Assembly: GCA_018820395.1 (NCBI GenBank)
Contig: JAHJOG010000289.1
Coordinates: 1 to 41,941 of the forward strand
DNA length: 41,941 nucleotides
Origin: Gammaproteobacteria bacterium
GTDB taxonomy: Bacteria; Pseudomonadota; Gammaproteobacteria; Burkholderiales; Burkholderiaceae_C
Direction of reading: 5' to 3'
Part shown: piece by piece, positions 8,323-17,652 of the stretch
Layout of the letters: the number at the start of each line of letters is the position of its first letter
Numbering within the stretch: the first letter of the stretch is position 1
Program-made: the position numbers and the translations under genes
The notes under the pieces: model-generated
What the model was told of the DNA's origin: nothing
The model's database searches: none
Seen by the model: only the letters and a program-made list of their open reading frames with translations

Positions 8323-8700
8323 ATGAACAAATCCACCCTCCGCACCCTTCCCGTCGTGATGGCGCTCGCGCTCGGCGGCTTCGGTCTGTCCGCGTTCGCG
8401 CAGACCGCGTCCACCGCCACCACCGTCGACGTGAAGCCCGCACAGCCGACCGTGACCGAGCGCGCGAAGGAAGCCGGCCACGACGCCGCGCAAGCCACCA
8501 AGCGCACCACCCGCAAGGCCGTGAACGCCACCGAGCGCACCGCCAAGAAGGCAGGCCACGCCACCAAGAATGCGGCCAAGAAGACCGGCAATGCGGTCGC
8601 CACCGCGGGCCACAAGACCGCCGACGGCATGCGCAGCGCCGGCCACGCGATCAGCGAAAAGGTGCCCGGCACGGCCGAGCATGACGCCGTGAAGAAGTAA
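8323..8700 (+). CDS. Small exported Ala/Lys-rich protein with LEA-like repeats
   Basis: A 125-residue protein with a Sec signal peptide at residues 1-28 (ending GLSAFAQT). The mature part is strongly basic and built of repeated Ala-Lys-Thr-Gly segments such as KEAGHDAAQATK, TAKKAGHATKNAAKK and GHKTADGMRSAGHA, about 11 residues per period. This resembles group-3 LEA or apolipoprotein-type amphipathic helices and, in composition, histone H1-like tails. AAGGAG at 8311-8316 fixes the start. It is monocistronic, with a strong terminator 22 bp after the stop. A stress, desiccation or envelope-binding role is inference; I do not recognise a characterised homologue. Confidence 0.75.
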   Translation: MNKSTLRTLPVVMALALGGFGLSAFAQTASTATTVDVKPAQPTVTERAKEAGHDAAQATKRTTRKAVNATERTAKKAGHATKNAAKKTGNAVATAGHKTADGMRSAGHAISEKVPGTAEHDAVKK

Positions 8701-8722
8701 GTCTTCCGGACTCGGCAGAATG

Positions 8723-8744
8723 ACCCGCTTCGGCGGGTTTTTTT
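8723..8744 (+). terminator. Rho-independent terminator after the small exported protein gene
   Basis: The stem ACCCGC/GCGGGT closes on a TTCG tetraloop and is followed by a run of seven T ending at 8744. It separates the small exported protein gene from the glycosylase gene, whose ATG is 15 bp further on. Confidence 0.88.
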
Positions 8745-8759
8745 GCGCCCGATGCATTC

Positions 8760-9284
8760 ATGAACACACCTGAAGAGGCAGGGCCTGCGCGACTGGCGGG
8801 GCTCGATCCGATCGTTTCTGCCAACACCACCGTGCTGATCCTGGGCAGCTTTCCGGGCGAGCGCTCGCTTCTGCAGCAGCAGTACTATGCCCATCCGCAG
8901 AATCATTTCTGGAAGATCTTGCAAGCGCTCTGGCCCGACTCCCCCTTGCCGCCCAACCCCGCAGACTATGCCGCGCGCTGCGCATGGCTGCTCGACCGCG
9001 GCCTGGGCGTGTGGGACGTCTACGGCGCCTGCGAGCGCCAGGGCAGCCTCGATTCGGCGATCCGCAACGCGCGGGCCAACGACATCGCCGCACTGCACCT
9101 GCCGCGCCTGGCGGCGATCGCGCACAACGGGGGCGAAAGCTTCAAGCACGCACGGCACACGCGAACGCTCGGCGTTCCGGTCTACCGGTTGCCGTCGTCC
9201 AGCCCGGCCAACGCGTCGTGGTCGTTCGAGAGAAAGCGCGACGCCTGGCGCGAGGTGTTCGCGGCGCACGGGTTGATCGCGTGA
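8760..9284 (+). CDS. DNA-deoxyinosine glycosylase (uracil-DNA glycosylase superfamily)
   Basis: A 174-residue member of the UDG superfamily, of the type annotated as hypoxanthine-DNA glycosylase, which removes deaminated bases to start base excision repair. Motif 1 is LILGSFPGERS near residues 26-36, followed by YAHPQNHFW. The C-terminal motif is LPSSSPANASWSFERK, matching the PSTSPAN-type motif. Its stop overlaps the GTG of the spermidine-synthase-like gene (GTGA, 9281-9284), so the two are translationally coupled. Base specificity cannot be decided from sequence alone. Confidence 0.85.
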   Translation: MNTPEEAGPARLAGLDPIVSANTTVLILGSFPGERSLLQQQYYAHPQNHFWKILQALWPDSPLPPNPADYAARCAWLLDRGLGVWDVYGACERQGSLDSAIRNARANDIAALHLPRLAAIAHNGGESFKHARHTRTLGVPVYRLPSSSPANASWSFERKRDAWREVFAAHGLIA

Positions 9285-10038
9285 CGCGCAGCGCACCGCC
9301 GGTGTTGCCGGAAGTCAACTTCTCCGATTCTGGCGACGTGCGTTACCTGCATCTGGGCACGGAATGGGTGCAGGGTTCGATGAAGCTCGACGCGCCCTTC
9401 GAGATCGAACTGGAGTACGTGCAGCGCATGATGGCCTGGCTGCTCTTCGTCGAGCCTTCGAGCGTGTCGGGTCGGCATGCGATGCAGCTCGGACTCGGCG
9501 CGGCGAGTCTGACCAAGTTCACCCGCAAGACCTTGCGCATGCGCACGACGGCGATCGAGCTCAACCCGCAGGTCGTGGCCGCTTGCCGCGGCTGGTTCCG
9601 GTTGCCCGGCGACGACAGCCGGCTGCAGGTGGTGATCGCGGACGCCGCGACCGAGATCCGCCGGCCGAAGTGGCTGGGGACGGTCGACGCGCTGCAGGTC
9701 GATCTCTACGACCACGAGGCCGCCGCCCCGGTGCTCGACAGCGAAAGCTTCTACGCCGATTGCCGGGCTCTGCTGACCGACGACGGCTGCATGACGGTCA
9801 ATCTGTTCGGCCGCTCGTCGAGCTACGAACGCAGCCTCGCGAAGATCGGCGCCGCGTTCGGCCGCGACGCGCTGTGGGCCTTCAAGCCGACGCGCGAGGG
9901 CAACACCGTGGTCCTGGCACGGCGCACCGCCGACCGGCCGCGCCGCCCCGAGCTTGCCGAGCGCGCGCAAACCATCCAGACTCGCTGGGGCCTGCCGGCG
10001 CCGAAATGGCTGCGGGTGTTCAAACCACAATCGGATCT

Positions 10039-10042
<4 letters not shown>
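9281..10042 (+). CDS. Spermidine synthase-like SAM-dependent methyltransferase-fold protein
   Basis: A 253-residue protein with the polyamine-synthase/methyltransferase Rossmann fold. The nucleotide-binding region is MQLGLGAASLTKFTRK followed by the acidic TTAIELNPQV, and a later DALQVDLYDH replaces the catalytic loop of true spermidine synthases. It lacks the N-terminal beta-hairpin domain expected of SpeE, so aminopropyl transfer is not assured. A GTG at 9281 within a GTGA overlap was chosen; an earlier start would run antisense-like through the glycosylase gene. The stop overlaps the ATG of the GspE-like gene (ATGA), which makes a tight three-gene unit. Confidence 0.8.
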
Positions 10043-11856
<1,814 letters not shown>

Positions 11857-11880
11857 CGCCCCGTAGGTGGAACCCACATC

Positions 11881-11900
11881 AAGCTGACCGGAAGCTGACC
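11881..11900 (+). promoter_or_regulatory. Tandem 9-bp direct repeat upstream of tctB
   Basis: AAGCTGACC occurs at 11881-11889 and again at 11892-11900, an 11-bp spacing that is one helical turn. It lies 39-58 bp before the tctB start. Direct repeats at this pitch are typical of OmpR-family response regulators, and tct transporters are classically controlled by such a regulator (TctD). The link is inference; no regulator gene is adjacent. Confidence 0.35.
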
Positions 11901-11938
11901 ACACAATCCGCGATCGAAATTCTTTCGTGGAGTGGATC

Positions 11939-12427
11939 GTGAAAATAAAGAGTCAACGTGACTTTTTCGCGGGGCTGATGTTCACCGTTGTCGGCGCCGC
12001 TTTCGCCATCGGGGCGACCAACTACACCGTCGGCAGCGGGGCGCGCATGGGCCCCGGTTATTTCCCGATGCTTCTGGGAATCCTCCTGTCGCTACTCGGG
12101 CTGGGAACGATCTTCAGTTCGTTGACGGTCGAGACGGCCGATGGCGAGCCGGTCGGCAAGATCGCGTGGAAGCCGCTCATCTTCATCATCGGCGCCAACC
12201 TGCTGTTCGGCGCGCTGCTGGGCGGCATCACGGCGTGGAGCCTGCCGGCGATGGGCCTCATCGCGGCGATCTACGCGGTCGTCATCGTGTCCAGTCTGGC
12301 CGGCGCGCACTTCAATCTCAAGGAAGGCCTGATCCTCGCCACCATCCTTGCCATCGGCAGTTATCTGGCCTTCGTGATGGCGCTGAAACTCCAATTCCAG
12401 GTCTGGCCGACCTTCATCTCGGGTTAA
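11939..12427 (+). CDS. tctB: Tripartite tricarboxylate transporter small subunit TctB
   Basis: A 162-residue four-helix membrane protein, the small subunit of a TctABC secondary carboxylate importer. The family N-terminus is recognisable: KIKSQRDFFAGLMF, then NYTVGSGARMGPGYFP. I take the GTG at 11939, which gives the family-like N-terminus and has GGAG at 11929-11932 as ribosome binding site; an in-frame GTG at 11927 would add four residues. The tctA gene follows after 10 bp. No periplasmic receptor (TctC/Bug) gene is adjacent, so the substrate cannot be read from context. Confidence 0.9.
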   Translation: MKIKSQRDFFAGLMFTVVGAAFAIGATNYTVGSGARMGPGYFPMLLGILLSLLGLGTIFSSLTVETADGEPVGKIAWKPLIFIIGANLLFGALLGGITAWSLPAMGLIAAIYAVVIVSSLAGAHFNLKEGLILATILAIGSYLAFVMALKLQFQVWPTFISG

Positions 12428-12437
12428 GGCACACACC

Positions 12438-13952
12438 ATGGAACTCCTCTTCAGCAATCTGGCGCTCGGCTTCGGCGCGGCGTTCACGTTCCAGAACCTC
12501 ATCTATGCCTTCGTCGGCTGCCTCTTGGGCACGCTGATCGGCGTGCTGCCCGGCATCGGCCCGGTCGCGACCATCGCGATGCTGCTGCCCGCCACCTATG
12601 CACTGCCTCCGGTGGCAGCGCTCATCATGCTGGCCGGTATCTACTACGGCTCGCAGTACGGCGGCTCGACCACCGCGATTCTGGTCAACCTGCCGGGCGA
12701 GTCGTCGTCGGTCGTGACCGTGATCGACGGGCACCAGATGGCCAAACAGGGGAGAGCCGGGCCGGCGCTCGCTGCGGCGGGCCTGGGCTCGTTCTTCGCG
12801 GGTTGCGTCGGCACGTTGATCCTGGCCGCCTTCGCGCCGCCGCTGACCGAACTGGCCTTCAAGTTCGGCCCCGCCGAGTATTTTTCGCTGATGGTGCTGG
12901 GCCTGATCGGCGCCGTGGTGCTGGCTTCGGGCTCGCTTATCAAGGCGATCTCGATGATCATCCTGGGCCTGCTCATGGGCCTGATCGGCACCGACGTGAA
13001 CTCGGGCGTGGCGCGCTACAGCTTCGACATTCCGGAACTCACCGACGGCATCGGCTTCATCACCATCGCCATGGGCGTGTTCGGCTACGGCGAGATCATC
13101 ACCAACCTGTCGCGTCCTGAAGAGCACCGCGACGTGTCGGTGGCCAAGGTGAGCGGCCTCTGGCCGACCAAGCAGGACTTCAAGCACATGCTGCCCGCGG
13201 TGCTGCGCGGCACGGCGCTCGGTTCGTCGCTGGGCATCCTGCCGGGCGGCGGCGCGCTGCTGTCGTCCTTCGCGTCGTACACGCTCGAAAAGAAGATGAA
13301 GCTCCACAAGGGCGAAATCGAATTCGGCAAGGGCAACATCCGCGGCGTGGCCGGCCCCGAGGCGGCCAACAACGCCGGTGCACAGACGTCCTTCATTCCG
13401 CTGCTCACGCTCGGCATCCCGGGCAATCCGGTGATGGCGCTGATGGTGGGCGCGATGACCATCCACAACATCCAGCCCGGTCCGCAGGTCATGACCAGCG
13501 ACCCGGAACTGTTCTGGGGCCTGATCGCCTCGATGTGGATCGGCAATGCGATGCTGATCATCCTGAACCTGCCGCTGATCGGCATCTGGATCAAGCTGCT
13601 GACGATTCCCTACAAGTGGCTCTTCCCGGCGATCGTGCTGTTCTGCGCCATCGGGGTCTATTCGACCAACAACAACGTGTTCGACATCTGGATGGTGGGC
13701 CTGTTCGGCATCGTGGGCTACTTCTTCATCAAGCTGGCGTGCGAACCGGCTCCTTTGCTGCTCGGCTTCATCCTGGGGCCGATGATGGAAGAGAACCTGC
13801 GACGAGCGTTGCTGCTGTCGCGCGGCGATTGGAGCGTGCTCGTGACGCGTCCCATCTCGGCCGGGCTGCTGGTGGCCGCGGTGCTGATGATGGTCATCGT
13901 GCTGCTGCCCTCGGTGAAGGCCAAGCGGCAGGAAGCCTTCGTCGAAGACTGA
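12438..13952 (+). CDS. tctA: Tripartite tricarboxylate transporter permease TctA
   Basis: A 504-residue large permease subunit with about 11-12 membrane helices. Family motifs include GVLPGIGPVATIAMLLP near the N-terminus, YYGSQYGGSTTAILVN, GESSSVVTVIDG, and in the second half GILPGGGALLSSF and GIPGNPVMALM. The two repeated GxLPGxG-type motifs reflect the internal duplication of the family. Partner: TctB immediately upstream, sharing one transcript that ends at the hairpin terminator 18 bp downstream. It uses the proton or sodium gradient to import a carboxylate delivered by a periplasmic receptor not encoded here. Confidence 0.95.
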   Translation: MELLFSNLALGFGAAFTFQNLIYAFVGCLLGTLIGVLPGIGPVATIAMLLPATYALPPVAALIMLAGIYYGSQYGGSTTAILVNLPGESSSVVTVIDGHQMAKQGRAGPALAAAGLGSFFAGCVGTLILAAFAPPLTELAFKFGPAEYFSLMVLGLIGAVVLASGSLIKAISMIILGLLMGLIGTDVNSGVARYSFDIPELTDGIGFITIAMGVFGYGEIITNLSRPEEHRDVSVAKVSGLWPTKQDFKHMLPAVLRGTALGSSLGILPGGGALLSSFASYTLEKKMKLHKGEIEFGKGNIRGVAGPEAANNAGAQTSFIPLLTLGIPGNPVMALMVGAMTIHNIQPGPQVMTSDPELFWGLIASMWIGNAMLIILNLPLIGIWIKLLTIPYKWLFPAIVLFCAIGVYSTNNNVFDIWMVGLFGIVGYFFIKLACEPAPLLLGFILGPMMEENLRRALLLSRGDWSVLVTRPISAGLLVAAVLMMVIVLLPSVKAKRQEAFVED

Positions 13953-13970
13953 CGGGCTTTCGAGTCCTGT

Positions 13971-14002
13971 GCAAACGGCGCCCTCGGGCGCCGTTTGCTT
14001 TT
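13971..14002 (+). terminator. Rho-independent terminator after tctBA
   Basis: A perfect 12-bp stem, GCAAACGGCGCC pairing with GGCGCCGTTTGC, encloses a CTCG tetraloop and is followed by TTTT at 13999-14002. It lies 18 bp beyond the tctA stop and 50 bp before the next gene. Confidence 0.9.
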
Positions 14003-14052
14003 GACGCTGCCGCGTTCTCACGCGAGGCGCGCCAACGCGTCAGAATCGACGC

Positions 14053-15666
14053 ATGAAATTCGACTACGCCAACCCCTACCTCAGCACCCGCATCCCCGTC
14101 TTCGCGCGGAACGTCGTCTCCACGTCGCATCCGCTGGCCGCCCAGGCTGGCGTGCGCATACTTCAGCAGGGAGGCAATGCGGTCGACGCGGCCGTGGCCA
14201 CCGCGGCCGTGATGACCGTGGTCGAGCCGGTGAGCAATGGGCTGGGCAGCGACGCCTTCTGCATCCTCTGGGACGGCGAGAAGCTGCATGGACTGAACGC
14301 CTCCGGCTGCTCGCCGGAAGCCTGGTCGCCGGAGTATTTCCGGCGCAAGTACGGGGCCGATGCCGTGGCGCCGCCACAGCGCGGCATCGATTCGGTCACC
14401 GTGCCGGGCGCGGTCGGCGCCTGGGTGGCGCTGTCGGAGCATTTCGGCAAGCTGCCTTTCGAAGACCTCATGGCGCCGGCGATCGAGATCGCGCTGCGCG
14501 GCTATCTGGTGCCGCCGATCGTGCAGCAGAAATGGGCGGCGGCCGCGCCCATCCTGGAGTCACAACCCGGCTTTGCACAGGCCTTCCTGCCGAAGGGGCG
14601 CGCACCCGACGTGGGAGAGCTGTTCCGCTTTCCGGCAGCAGCTCGCGCCTTGACCGCCATCGCCGAAAGCAAGGGCGACGCGTTTTACAGCGGCGAGATC
14701 GCCGAAGCGCTGGAGCGGTTTTCGCTCGCCAACGGCGGGCAGCTCAAGGTGCGCGACCTGTCCAACTGGCGTCCCGAATGGGTCGAGCCCATCGCCCAGG
14801 ACTATCGCGGCCACACGCTGCACGAGATTCCGCCGAACGGGCAAGGCATCGCGGCGCTGATCGCGCTGGGCATCCTGCAGCACTTCGACATGGCGTCGAT
14901 GCCGGTCGATTCGGTCGCATCGCAGCATCTGCAGATCGAGGCCATGAAGCTGGCGTTCGCAGACACCTATCGCTACGTGTCGGATCCTTCGTCGATGGAT
15001 GTGACCCCGCTGCAAATGCTCGATGCCTCCTACCTCGCGTCGCGTGCCAAACTCATCGACGTGAAGAAGGCCAAGGATTTCAAGGCGGGCAACCCGGTCA
15101 AGGGCGGCACCATCTACCTGAGCGCTGCGGACGAGAGCGGCATGATGGTGAGCTTCATCCAGAGCAACTACATGGGTTTCGGTTCGGGTTGCGTGGAGCC
15201 GGGGTTCGGCATCAGCCTGCAGAACCGCGGACACGGCTTCAGCCTGGATGCCAAGAGCCCGAACGTCGTCGAGCCGCGCAAGCGGCCGTTCCACACCATC
15301 ATCCCGGCCTTTCTCACCAAGGGTGGCGAGCCCGTGATGAGCTTCGGCGTCATGGGCGGCAACATGCAGCCGCAGGGCCACATGCAAACGCTGGTGCGCA
15401 TGCTCGACTACGGGCAGAGCCCGCAGGCGGCCTGCGACGCACCGCGCTGGCGCTTCAACGCGGGCATGGAAATCAACGTCGAGTCGGCCATGCAACCGGC
15501 CACCGTCCAGGGGTTGGCGGCCATGGGCCACCAGATGGATGTGATCAACGATTCGTACCAGGACTTCGGCGCCGGGCAGTTCATCTGCCTGGCGGGGGAT
15601 CCGTCGGTCGAGGGCTATGTCGCGGCGAGCGATCCTCGGCGGGATGGTCTCGCTGCGGGGTACTAG
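14053..15666 (+). CDS. Gamma-glutamyltransferase family N-terminal nucleophile hydrolase
   Basis: A 537-residue member of the GGT/cephalosporin-acylase family, enzymes that cleave themselves and then hydrolyse or transfer gamma-glutamyl or acyl groups. The N-terminal signature is SHPLAAQAGVRILQQGGNAVDAA. The predicted autocleavage site and nucleophile is Thr353 in GGTIYLS, aligning with the Thr of the TTHYSVVD region of E. coli GGT; the downstream small subunit is typical (SNYMGFGSG, GGNMQPQGH). No signal peptide is visible, unlike periplasmic GGT, so a cytoplasmic amidase or acylase is possible. It has its own upstream terminator boundary and is followed by the tandem structured repeat. Confidence 0.88.
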   Translation: MKFDYANPYLSTRIPVFARNVVSTSHPLAAQAGVRILQQGGNAVDAAVATAAVMTVVEPVSNGLGSDAFCILWDGEKLHGLNASGCSPEAWSPEYFRRKYGADAVAPPQRGIDSVTVPGAVGAWVALSEHFGKLPFEDLMAPAIEIALRGYLVPPIVQQKWAAAAPILESQPGFAQAFLPKGRAPDVGELFRFPAAARALTAIAESKGDAFYSGEIAEALERFSLANGGQLKVRDLSNWRPEWVEPIAQDYRGHTLHEIPPNGQGIAALIALGILQHFDMASMPVDSVASQHLQIEAMKLAFADTYRYVSDPSSMDVTPLQMLDASYLASRAKLIDVKKAKDFKAGNPVKGGTIYLSAADESGMMVSFIQSNYMGFGSGCVEPGFGISLQNRGHGFSLDAKSPNVVEPRKRPFHTIIPAFLTKGGEPVMSFGVMGGNMQPQGHMQTLVRMLDYGQSPQAACDAPRWRFNAGMEINVESAMQPATVQGLAAMGHQMDVINDSYQDFGAGQFICLAGDPSVEGYVAASDPRRDGLAAGY

Positions 15667-15673
15667 TTGCTCC

Positions 15674-15770
15674 CCCCCAGGCTGCGCGCACTTCGTGTCG
15701 CTTCGCCAACCCCCTGCCGGGGGCAACCCCAGCGGCCCGGCGGAGCCGGTTCCGCGGGGTTTCTCGCTCG
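15674..15770 (+). repeat. Structured intergenic repeat, copy 1 of 2 (97 bp)
   Basis: First unit of a tandem pair. It contains three potential stem-loops: 15686-15701 (GCGCAC/GTGTCGC with a bulged T and TTC loop), 15710-15723 (CCCCC/GGGGG), and 15725-15761 (a long arm AACCCC-A-GCGG/CCGCGGGGTT with a bulged A, capped by CCGGC-GGA-GCCGG). It begins 8 bp after the gamma-glutamyltransferase-family stop and may also act as its terminator. I believe similar elements are scattered in Comamonadaceae genomes, but that is memory, not a search. Confidence 0.8.
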
Positions 15771-15866
15771 CCCCCAGGCTAGCCCACTTCGTGTGGCCGC
15801 CAACCCCCTGCCGGGGGCAACACCTCCGGCCCGGCGAAGCCGGTTCCGGGGTGTTTCTGGCCTCGG
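15771..15866 (+). repeat. Structured intergenic repeat, copy 2 of 2 (96 bp)
   Basis: Second unit, about 80 percent identical to copy 1 by eye. All three stem-loops are kept: 15782-15797, about 15806-15819, and 15819-15855. Several differences are compensatory. In the first hairpin a G-C pair becomes C-G; in the third, a C-G pair becomes A-T and a G-C pair becomes C-G, each with both partners changed. The bulged nucleotide is kept (A to T). This covariation supports selection for the fold or conserved inverted repeats. Confidence 0.8.
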
Positions 15867-15902
15867 TCGTAGGCTTTTTTGAAGTTGGAGATGGGATGAC
15901 GG

Positions 15903-16826
15903 ATGGCAGTCGCTGAAGGGGGGGTGGTCGAGGCTCGGCCTGCGGGGTTCGGGGCGGGGCTGGTGCTGGCGACGCTGGGGGCGATCGCGTTCAGCGGGAA
16001 GGCGATCATCATCAAGCTGGCGTACCGGTACGACGTGGATGCGGTGACGCTGATCATGTTGCGGATGCTGTTCGCGCTGCCGCTGTTCGCATTGATGGCG
16101 TGGTGGGCGGGACGGGGGAAGCCGGGGCTGACGCGGCGCGACTGGATGGGGGTGTTCGGGCTCGGGTTTTCGGGGTACTACCTCGCGAGCTATCTGGACT
16201 TTGCCGGGCTGGCGTACATCACCGCGGGGCTGGAACGGCTGATTCTTTATCTCAACCCGACGCTGGTGATGCTGTTCGCCTGGATCATGTATCGGCGCAA
16301 GATCCGGCGTGGGCAGTTGATGGGCATGGCGTTGAGCTATGCGGGCGTGCTGCTGGTGTTCGGACACGAAGTGCAATTGGGCCAGACGGCCGGGGCGGCC
16401 TGGGGAACGTTGCTGGTGTTTCTGAGTGCGGTGAGCTATGCCGCCTACATGGTCGCGAGCGGCGAGTTCGTCAAGCGGCTGGGATCGCTGCGGCTGGTGG
16501 GGCTCGCGACCAGCGTGGCCTGTCTGCTGTGCATCGCGCAGTACGCGGTGCTGCGTCCGCTCGACACGGTCTTGCACGTGGCGCCGCAAGTCATAGGATT
16601 GTCGGTACTGAACGCGGTGCTGTGCACGGCGGTGCCGGTGCTGGCGGTGATGATGGCGATCGAGCGCATCGGGCCGGCGATGGCGGCGCAGACCGGCATG
16701 GTGGGGCCGCTGTCGACCATCCTGATGGGCGCGGTCATCCTCGGCGAGCCTTTCACGGCCTGGATCGCGGCCGGCACGGCGCTGGTGATCGCCGGCATTT
16801 TTGTTTTCACACGCATGGGCCGCTGA
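15903..16826 (+). CDS. EamA/DMT family transporter (first copy)
   Basis: A 307-residue membrane protein with ten predicted helices in two EamA repeats (about 12-145 and 160-303), the drug/metabolite transporter superfamily of small-molecule exporters. Typical features: GAIAFSGKAIIIKLAY in helix 1, LERLILYLNPTLVMLFAW closing the first repeat, and ERIGPAMAAQTGMVGPLST in the second. The SDR gene follows after 16 bp, probably in the same transcript. The substrate cannot be predicted. The ATG at 15903 has only a weak upstream GGAG. Confidence 0.9.
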   Translation: MAVAEGGVVEARPAGFGAGLVLATLGAIAFSGKAIIIKLAYRYDVDAVTLIMLRMLFALPLFALMAWWAGRGKPGLTRRDWMGVFGLGFSGYYLASYLDFAGLAYITAGLERLILYLNPTLVMLFAWIMYRRKIRRGQLMGMALSYAGVLLVFGHEVQLGQTAGAAWGTLLVFLSAVSYAAYMVASGEFVKRLGSLRLVGLATSVACLLCIAQYAVLRPLDTVLHVAPQVIGLSVLNAVLCTAVPVLAVMMAIERIGPAMAAQTGMVGPLSTILMGAVILGEPFTAWIAAGTALVIAGIFVFTRMGR

Positions 16827-16842
16827 GCCCGAAGGAACGAAC

Positions 16843-17652
16843 ATGGACCTGGGAATTTCGGGCAGGACAGCCCTGGTGTGCGGCGCGAGCAAGGGCCTGG
16901 GCCACGGTTGCGCGCAGGCGCTGGTGAGCGAAGGCGTGAACGTGCTGATCGTGGCGCGCGGCGCCGAAGCGCTGGAAAAGGCGGCGGCATCGCTTCGCGA
17001 GGTGGCGGCCAAGGCCGGCCAGGCGGGCGGGCAGGCGCCGACCGTGAAAGCGGTGGCCGCCGACATCACCACGGTCGAAGGACGCGCGGCCGTGTTCGCG
17101 GTGCAGAAGGATTTCGACATCGTGGTCACCAACGCGGGCGGTCCGCCGCCCGGCGATTTCCGCGACTGGGACCGCGAGGCCTGGGTCAAGGCGCTCGATG
17201 CGAACATGCTCACGCCGATCGAATTGATCAAGGCCAGCGTCGACGGCATGGCGGCTCGCGGGTACGGGCGGATCGTCAACATCACCTCGAGTTCGGTGAA
17301 GGCGCCGATCGACGTTCTGGGCTTGTCCAACGGCGCTCGCAGCGGCCTCACGGGATTCGTCGCCGGCGTGGCGCGCACGCCGATCGCCGCCAAGGGCGTG
17401 ACCATCAACAACTTGCTGCCAGGTCAGTTCTATACCGATCGCCTGAAGGGCAACCTCGCGGGCGCGGCGCAGAAGGCCGGCAAGGATTTCGACGCGGTGC
17501 GCGATGCCCGTATGAAGACCATCCCGGCTCAGCGCTTCGGCACGCCCGAAGAGTTCGGCGCCATCTGCGCCTTTCTCTGCAGCATGCAGGCGGCTTACCT
17601 GACGGGCCAGAACATCCTGGCCGACGGCGGCCTCTACCCCGGCACCTACTGA
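16843..17652 (+). CDS. SDR family oxidoreductase with atypical active site
   Basis: A 269-residue short-chain dehydrogenase/reductase. The cofactor-binding glycine motif GASKGLG is at 14-20, the structural TNAGG at 96-100, Asn121 in the expected tetrad position, and the catalytic Ser region ITSSS at 147-151. The usual Tyr-x-x-x-Lys pair is not present: the aligned segment is LGLSNGARSGLTG, giving Ser162 and Arg166. It is C-terminally normal (GGLYPGTY). GAAGGA upstream supports the ATG at 16843. The stop overlaps, tail to tail by 7 bp, the convergent transporter gene. Fold is secure; redox activity is uncertain. Confidence 0.88.
   Translation: MDLGISGRTALVCGASKGLGHGCAQALVSEGVNVLIVARGAEALEKAAASLREVAAKAGQAGGQAPTVKAVAADITTVEGRAAVFAVQKDFDIVVTNAGGPPPGDFRDWDREAWVKALDANMLTPIELIKASVDGMAARGYGRIVNITSSSVKAPIDVLGLSNGARSGLTGFVAGVARTPIAAKGVTINNLLPGQFYTDRLKGNLAGAAQKAGKDFDAVRDARMKTIPAQRFGTPEEFGAICAFLCSMQAAYLTGQNILADGGLYPGTY

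Noticed and set aside
12414..14021. 535-codon minus-strand open frame antisense to tctA
   Set aside because: Low-complexity Gln/Arg/His product typical of antisense frames; tctA motifs are clear on the other strand.
15674..15866. Possible CRISPR array
   Set aside because: Only two long, imperfect units without spacers; internal hairpins with compensatory changes indicate a structured repeat.
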